Shown here: piece by piece, positions 59,473 through 64,000 of the stretch
Position numbering within the stretch: the first letter of the stretch is position 1
Layout of the letters: each line of letters begins with the position of its first letter
Source: Arthrobacter agilis
GTDB lineage: Bacteria; Actinomycetota; Actinomycetes; Actinomycetales; Micrococcaceae
Length of the DNA: 64,000 bases
NCBI RefSeq assembly: GCF_030816075.1
Contig: NZ_JAUSXO010000001.1
Coordinates: forward strand, 2,976,001 to 3,040,000
Direction of reading: 5' to 3'
Position numbers and translations under genes: made by a program
Notes under the pieces: model-generated
What the model was told of the DNA's origin: nothing
The model's input: the letters and a program-made list of their open reading frames with translations, nothing else
Databases searched by the model: none

Positions 59473-61119
59473 ATGCCCACCGTCTCCGCCCGGATCGTCA
59501 CCGCACTCCTGCCCGCCACCACCGAGGTCTTCGGGGTCATGGGCAACGGCAACGCGCACTTCCTCGACGCCGTCATGGCGGCACCGTCACTGCACTTCAC
59601 CGCCGTCCGGCACGAGGCCGGGGCGGTCGCCGCCGCCGACGCCTACCACCGGGCCGGCGGCCGCCTCGCCGTCGCCACCACCACGTACGGCGCCGGCTTC
59701 ACGAACGCCCTGACCCCGCTGGCCGAAGCCGTCCAGGCCGACATCCCGCTCGTGCTCGTCGTCGGCGACGCCCCCACCACCGGGGTGCGCCCCTGGGACG
59801 TCGACCAGTCCCTCGTGGCGAAGGGGCTCGGCGCCACGACCTTCACGGTGTCGGCCGAGCGTCCCCACGCGGTGGCGACCGCCGCCATCGAGCACGCCCT
59901 CCACCACCGCGAACCCGTGGTCCTCGCGATCCCCTACGACCTCGCCGCCGTGGAGGCCGCCGACGAGGAATCCACCGCACCCGCCGCCCCCGCGCCCCTC
60001 GAGGCGCCGTCCGCCGAAGACCTCCGGCGGGTCGCCGCCCTGCTCTCCGCCGCCGAACGCCCCCTCGTCCTGGCCGGTCGTGGCGCCTGGATGAGCGGCG
60101 CCGGTGAGGCAGCGGCACTCCTCGCCGACCGCGTCGGGGCCCTCACCGCCACCTCCGGCCTCGGAGCGGGACTCTTCGGGGCCCACCCGGCCTCCCTCGG
60201 CATCGCCGGCGGCTGGGCCTCGGATCGCACGGCGCACCTGATCGAGCAGGCGGACGTCGTCCTGGTGCTCGGTGCGCGCCTCAACCAGTTCACGACGCGC
60301 TTCGGCCACTCCTTCGACCCGGGCGCGCGGGTCATCCAGGTCGACATCGCTGCCGGCCCCACCTCTCCGGTCGTCACCGATTTCCTCCACGCCGACGCGC
60401 GGCTCACCGCCGAGGCGCTCCTCGCCGCCGTCGAGCCCCGCAGGGAAGACCGGAGATGGAGCAGCACCGCCGCCGAGGACGCCCTCGATGCCCATGACGC
60501 TCGCGACGACGGCGACCCGGCGGCGCCCGACGGCCGCCTCGACCCGCGGAGCCTGTGCCGGGCGCTGGACCGGATGCTGCCTCCGGACCGGACGGTCGTG
60601 CAGGACGGCGGCCACTTCATCGGCTGGGCGCCCGGCTACCTCCACGTCCCCGCACCGAACCGCCTGATCATGGTCGGGACGGCGTACCAGACCATCGGCC
60701 TCGGCTTCCCCAGCGCCGTCGGTGCCGCCCGCGCCCTCCCGGGCTCCACCGTGGTCCTCTGCACCGGCGACGGCGGCGCGCTCATGGCCCTCGCCGACCT
60801 CGACACGTTCGTCCGCACCGCGCGCCGGGCCGTCATCGTGGTCTTCAACGACGCCGCCTACGGGGCCGAGATCCACCAGTACGCCGTCCGTGGCATCGAC
60901 TCCGGGCCCATGATGATCGACGAGGTGGACTTCGCCGCCGTCGCAGCAGCCTTCGGCGCCCGGTCCGCGACGATCGCCTCGCTCGAGGACCTCACCGCCG
61001 TGCAGGGGTGGCTCGCGACCGACGACGACGGCGTCCTGCTGCTCGACTGCAAGATCTCGCGGCAGGTCGTGGCGCCCTACATGCAGGAGATCGTGGCAGT
61101 GGCGACCGGTAAGCGCTGA
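59473..61119 (+). CDS. ThDP-dependent enzyme (acetolactate synthase/decarboxylase family)
   Basis: The 548-residue protein has the three ThDP-enzyme domains. The catalytic glutamate is Glu48 (RHEAGAVAAADAY), and the ThDP-Mg motif starts GDGG (432-435) and ends at Asn459 (VVFNDAAYG). The family includes acetolactate synthase, benzoylformate decarboxylase, glyoxylate carboligase and oxalyl-CoA decarboxylase. Side-chain patterns do not settle the reaction. AAGGATTCG precedes the ATG. Confidence 0.9.
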   Translation: MPTVSARIVTALLPATTEVFGVMGNGNAHFLDAVMAAPSLHFTAVRHEAGAVAAADAYHRAGGRLAVATTTYGAGFTNALTPLAEAVQADIPLVLVVGDAPTTGVRPWDVDQSLVAKGLGATTFTVSAERPHAVATAAIEHALHHREPVVLAIPYDLAAVEAADEESTAPAAPAPLEAPSAEDLRRVAALLSAAERPLVLAGRGAWMSGAGEAAALLADRVGALTATSGLGAGLFGAHPASLGIAGGWASDRTAHLIEQADVVLVLGARLNQFTTRFGHSFDPGARVIQVDIAAGPTSPVVTDFLHADARLTAEALLAAVEPRREDRRWSSTAAEDALDAHDARDDGDPAAPDGRLDPRSLCRALDRMLPPDRTVVQDGGHFIGWAPGYLHVPAPNRLIMVGTAYQTIGLGFPSAVGAARALPGSTVVLCTGDGGALMALADLDTFVRTARRAVIVVFNDAAYGAEIHQYAVRGIDSGPMMIDEVDFAAVAAAFGARSATIASLEDLTAVQGWLATDDDGVLLLDCKISRQVVAPYMQEIVAVATGKR

Positions 61120-61125
61120 GACGGC

Positions 61126-61161
61126 CGGCCCCGTCAAGGGGACGGCTCCTCGACGGGGCCG
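61126..61161. terminator. Hairpin terminator after the ThDP enzyme
   Basis: CGGCCCCGTC (61126-61135) and GACGGGGCCG (61152-61161) form a 10-bp stem with a 16-base loop, 7 bases past the stop codon. Confidence 0.7.
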
Positions 61162-61282
61162 CCTCGCCGGGAAGCCGTCCGGCCGGCCCCGACGTTATAG
61201 TCGGACCGGGGCGTCCGAGCCCCTCGCATGCCGGCAGCGGCTTTCCGTCGGCGCTGCCGGACCGCTACCCCAGGAGCCCCTC

Positions 61283-62371
61283 GTGACCCAGGAGAAGACA
61301 CAGGCCGCCGCGGAGGACGGGACGAAGACCGTCCTGGTCGCCGGGGCCGGCGGGGTCATCGGCCGGCATGTGGCCGACGAGTACGCCCGTCGTGGCGCGC
61401 AGGTCCGCGGCCTGAGCCGACGCCCCGTCACCGGCGCCCGGTGGGACCACCTGCCCGTGGACCTCCTCGACCGCGACGCGACACGCGCCGGGCTGGAGGC
61501 CACCCGGGACACCACGCACCTGGTGTTCGGGGCGTACATCGAACGGGCCACCACCGCGGAGCAGATCCAGGTCAACTCCGCCCTGCTGACCAATGCCCTG
61601 GACGGCCTCGAGGCCGCGGATGCTCCCCTCCGCCACGTGACCCTCTACCAGGGCGGGAAGGCGTACGGCGCCCACCTCGGCTACTTCAACACGCCGGCCA
61701 GGGAACGCGACGCCCGGCTGGTCCAGCCGAACTTCTACTACGACCAGGAGGACATCCTCCGCGCCGCCGCAGCGGAACGGGGCTTCCACGCCACCATGCT
61801 GCGCCCCGAGGGCGTCGTCGGCTATGCCGTCGGCAACCCCATGAACCTCCTGATGGTCATCGCCGTCTACGCGAGCATCTGCCGGGAACTGGGCCAGCCG
61901 CTGCGGTTCCCCGGCACCCACGCCGCCTACGACGCCCTGTACCAGGTGACCGATGCCTCCCTGCTGGCCCGCGCGACGGTCTGGGCCGGGTCCGAACCCC
62001 GGGCCGCCGGCGAGGTCTACAACATCACCAACGGGGACCAGATCCGCTGGCGGCACCTGTGGCCGGTGTTCGCCCGCCACTTCGGGATGGACTACGCGGA
62101 ACCCCAGCCGGTGCCGCTGGCCGATGCGATGCCCCACCACGAGGATCTTTGGCAGGGCATGGTGTCGCGGTACGACCTGGTGCCCACCCCGTTCGAGGAC
62201 CTCGCCGGCTGGTCCTTCGGTGACTTCCTGTTCCGCTCCGGCTTCGACAACGTCACGTCGACCATCAAGGCCCGGCAGCATGGCTTCGAGGACTGCCTCG
62301 ATACCGAGGACCGGTTCATCGAACTCTTCGATCGGCTGGCGGCGGAGAGGATCATCCCGCCGCTGGGCTGA
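61283..62371 (+). CDS. PRISE-type SDR (progesterone 5-beta-reductase/iridoid synthase-like)
   Basis: The 362-residue extended SDR has the Rossmann motif GAGGVIGRHVADEY, a Lys in TLYQGGKAYGAHLG and the PRISE active-site signature NFYYDQEDIL, in which a tyrosine replaces the usual YxxxK arrangement. Plant homologues reduce enones with NADPH. Bacterial members have been linked to terpenoid or steroid-like enones. AGGAG lies 6 bases before the GTG start. The substrate in this organism is unknown. Confidence 0.88.
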   Translation: MTQEKTQAAAEDGTKTVLVAGAGGVIGRHVADEYARRGAQVRGLSRRPVTGARWDHLPVDLLDRDATRAGLEATRDTTHLVFGAYIERATTAEQIQVNSALLTNALDGLEAADAPLRHVTLYQGGKAYGAHLGYFNTPARERDARLVQPNFYYDQEDILRAAAAERGFHATMLRPEGVVGYAVGNPMNLLMVIAVYASICRELGQPLRFPGTHAAYDALYQVTDASLLARATVWAGSEPRAAGEVYNITNGDQIRWRHLWPVFARHFGMDYAEPQPVPLADAMPHHEDLWQGMVSRYDLVPTPFEDLAGWSFGDFLFRSGFDNVTSTIKARQHGFEDCLDTEDRFIELFDRLAAERIIPPLG

Positions 62372-62380
62372 GCGGGCGGG

Positions 62381-63163
62381 TCAGGGCAGGAGCCTGACGT
62401 CGTCGCCGCGGAGGTCGGCCCGGAAACCGTCGCCCTGCACGGTGACGTCCTGGAGCACGAGGCCGTCGGGCAGCCCTTCGATCTCGTGCTCGATGGTCAC
62501 GAGGCTCCGCACGAGCGCGGCGGTGGCCCCGGAGAGGAAGCCCGGCCCGCCGAAGTCGATCGACCGCGGCTCCATCACGAGCCGGCCGCCCTCGACCTCG
62601 ACCGTGCCCGTGGCGGTGACGCGCACCTCGCGCCCCAGGGCGTCCACGGTACGGACCACTGTGGCCTGGCCGTCGTCGGCGGGGCGGACCTCCGTCCCGC
62701 CACCGAGCTCGTCGGCCACGACATCGAACGGCACGGTTACCGCCACTGCGAGCCGGGCCGCGACCAGCCCCTCCGGTCCCGTGACCACGTCCTCTCCGAC
62801 CGCCCGGACGTCGCGGAGGGTCGAGCCGGCGGACACCACCGTCCCGGCGTCCAGCGTCAGGTCGCCCAGCCACACCTCGCCCTCGCGCAGATCGGCGGGA
62901 GCCTCCGTGCCCGGGTCCGCGCCTCCCGGACCGGACGGCGTCGGCCCTGCCCCGCTGCCGGCCGGATCGCTCACCACCCACCAGAGGATCACCACCGCGA
63001 CCACCAGGAGGACGATCATCCCCAGGGCACCGATCAGCCGGTCCTTCGCGCGCGTCCACTCCATCAGGCCAGTCTGATGGCTCGCCGCCTCCGGGCGGCG
63101 CTCCGACACCGGGACCGCCGGCCGCACCTCCGCCGTCCGCCGCCGCCCGGCACCTCTGGCCAC
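62381..63163 (-). CDS. LmeA-like (DUF2993) phospholipid-binding protein
   Basis: The 260-residue protein has one N-terminal membrane helix at about 45-65 and an extracytoplasmic DUF2993 domain (beta-rich, VWLGDLTLDAGTV; GVEVEGG-type strands; ending GDDVRLLP). Mycobacterial LmeA takes part in mannan elongation of the envelope. The start is a GTG; an ATG at 63064 is an alternative. It is convergent with the PRISE gene. Confidence 0.85.
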   Translation of the reverse strand: MARGAGRRRTAEVRPAVPVSERRPEAASHQTGLMEWTRAKDRLIGALGMIVLLVVAVVILWWVVSDPAGSGAGPTPSGPGGADPGTEAPADLREGEVWLGDLTLDAGTVVSAGSTLRDVRAVGEDVVTGPEGLVAARLAVAVTVPFDVVADELGGGTEVRPADDGQATVVRTVDALGREVRVTATGTVEVEGGRLVMEPRSIDFGGPGFLSGATAALVRSLVTIEHEIEGLPDGLVLQDVTVQGDGFRADLRGDDVRLLP

Positions 63164-63236
63164 CGCTGCCCCCGGCGGCTATCCTCGGTTCCCTCGGGCC
63201 GCAGCGTGCCGGTGCGACCGCCGACGAGGGAGCGCC

Positions 63237-64000
63237 ATGAGGATGCTGCTGGTGACCGCGGGGTCCCGCGGGGACGTCGAACCGTTCGCGGTCCTCGCGC
63301 GGCGGATCCAGGGTGCGGGCCACGCGGTACGCCTGGCTCTCCCGGACAACTCGGGCGTGGATGTCACCGGCCTCGATGTCACAGCCCTCGGGGTCGACTA
63401 CTCGACGCTGATCCAGCAGCAGGGCGTCTCCTTCGCCGCGGTCCTCCGTTCCTACCGGACGGTCGTGCGCCCGGCGATGCACGAGGTCCTGATCGGCTCG
63501 GTGAGGGCCGCGCTGGACTACGCGCCGGACGTGCTCGTCGCCCATCCGAAGATCCTGTCGGCCCCACTGATCGCGGACGGTCTCGGTATCCCCTTCGTGT
63601 GGGTCGAAATGGTACCGGCGGTGACGCCGACAGCGGAGTTCCCGGCAGCGGGGACCGTCACCCGGAACCTCGGCCCGTTCAACCGGCTCACCTACGGGGC
63701 CGCGGCCGGCGGAGCCGCCATGTTCCGGCAGGACCTGAAGGAGGCGGCGAGGCTGGTCGGCGCGCAGGGTGCCGCTCCTCGGGCCTCGGCGACGCTGATG
63801 CCCATCAGCCCGGCGATCCTGCAGCGTCCCGCGGACTGGCCGCCGACCGTCCACCTCACCGGTCCGTGGCGCGGCGGAGCGCCGGAACCCGTACCCCGCG
63901 AGGTGTCGGACTTCATCGCGGAGGGCGACTTCGTGTACGCGGGATTCGGCTCCATGGTGGCGGGGGATCCCGTGGCCCGCGCACGGGAGGTGATCCGTGG
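63237..64000 (+). CDS. Glycosyltransferase (UGT/GT28-like), 3' end outside the window
   Basis: At least 254 codons are visible. The N-terminus (MRMLLVTAGSRGDVEPFAVLARRIQGAGHAVRL) is the standard start of UGT-like glycosyltransferases, with the His or Asp catalytic region after it. The stretch FVYAGFGSMVAGDP is the start of the donor-binding domain (FGSM motif). Members glycosylate sterols, antibiotics, flavonoids or lipids. GAGGGAG precedes the ATG. The C-terminal half lies beyond the window. Confidence 0.9.
   Translation, partial: MRMLLVTAGSRGDVEPFAVLARRIQGAGHAVRLALPDNSGVDVTGLDVTALGVDYSTLIQQQGVSFAAVLRSYRTVVRPAMHEVLIGSVRAALDYAPDVLVAHPKILSAPLIADGLGIPFVWVEMVPAVTPTAEFPAAGTVTRNLGPFNRLTYGAAAGGAAMFRQDLKEAARLVGAQGAAPRASATLMPISPAILQRPADWPPTVHLTGPWRGGAPEPVPREVSDFIAEGDFVYAGFGSMVAGDPVARAREVIR

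Noticed and set aside
1..64000. CRISPR arrays, insertion sequences or prophage genes
   Set aside because: I saw no regular direct repeats with spacers, no transposase or integrase motifs, and no phage structural genes.

Overview
This is a high-G+C window of about two-thirds G+C, with dense gene packing, frequent ATGA/GTGA start-stop overlaps and GTG/TTG starts. Several families are typical of Actinomycetota: a CmtR-type metal sensor, DUF4193, an LmeA-like protein, a mycothiol-transferase-like DinB protein, a class F sortase and an RskA-type anti-sigma factor. Gene content and style suggest Micrococcales, most likely an Arthrobacter-like Micrococcaceae. That placement is inference; no rRNA gene is present. 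I see no phage, insertion sequence or CRISPR array. The window looks like chromosomal backbone with accessory metabolic modules.

Layout. 0-3 kb: a partial LapA-like membrane gene, a metal-sensor/CDF-efflux operon (cmtR), then a DsbA-like/VKOR disulfide-forming pair. 3-11.5 kb: an OFA-type MFS carrier with a 34-residue partner, an amino acid permease, a small HTH protein, a thioesterase divergent from a CurA-like reductase, a GNAT protein, an alpha/beta hydrolase divergent from an aldo/keto reductase. 11.5-20 kb: a Rho-N/stress-type protein, TauE/SafE exporter, zinc metallopeptidase, PNPOx, PAP2 phosphatase with TetR, and two tandem APC permeases. 20-33 kb: PPK2, DUF1684, a family-2 glycosyltransferase with a small partner, AlkB, DinB/GNAT pair, alpha-hydroxy-acid dehydrogenase, DUF4193, DUF2243/CtaG, a GH13 enzyme, small membrane proteins and tRNA-Ala(CGC). 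33-41 kb: drug exporter, S10 peptidase, GH15 enzyme, DUF456, a large membrane protein and a stress-type SDR.

41.5-48.2 kb holds the most distinctive module: a TIM-barrel isomerase/epimerase, an SDR, an MHS-family carrier, a transketolase split into two subunits, a GntR/FCD regulator and a histidine phosphatase. Three 7-1-7 dyads matching TGTYRAC-N-GTYRACA lie in front of its two metabolic transcription units, and related half-sites precede the GntR gene, so it looks like a self-contained inducible catabolic regulon of unknown substrate.

48-64 kb: an NmrA-type reductase, a flavin-reductase-like protein, a fatty acid desaturase, a minus-strand ECF sigma/anti-sigma pair next to a class F sortase and DUF4397 surface protein, a MacB-type ABC exporter, then an HpcH/HpaI aldolase divergent from a second MHS carrier, a ThDP enzyme and a progesterone-5-beta-reductase-like (PRISE) enzyme, an LmeA-like protein, and a glycosyltransferase running off the right edge.

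Across the window, five intergenic copies of the palindrome TAAG-N4-CTTA lie 33-94 bp ahead of genes of otherwise unrelated function (LapA-like, GNAT, Rho-N protein, membrane protein, stress SDR). This suggests a shared, probably stress-related, regulon whose regulator is not in the window.
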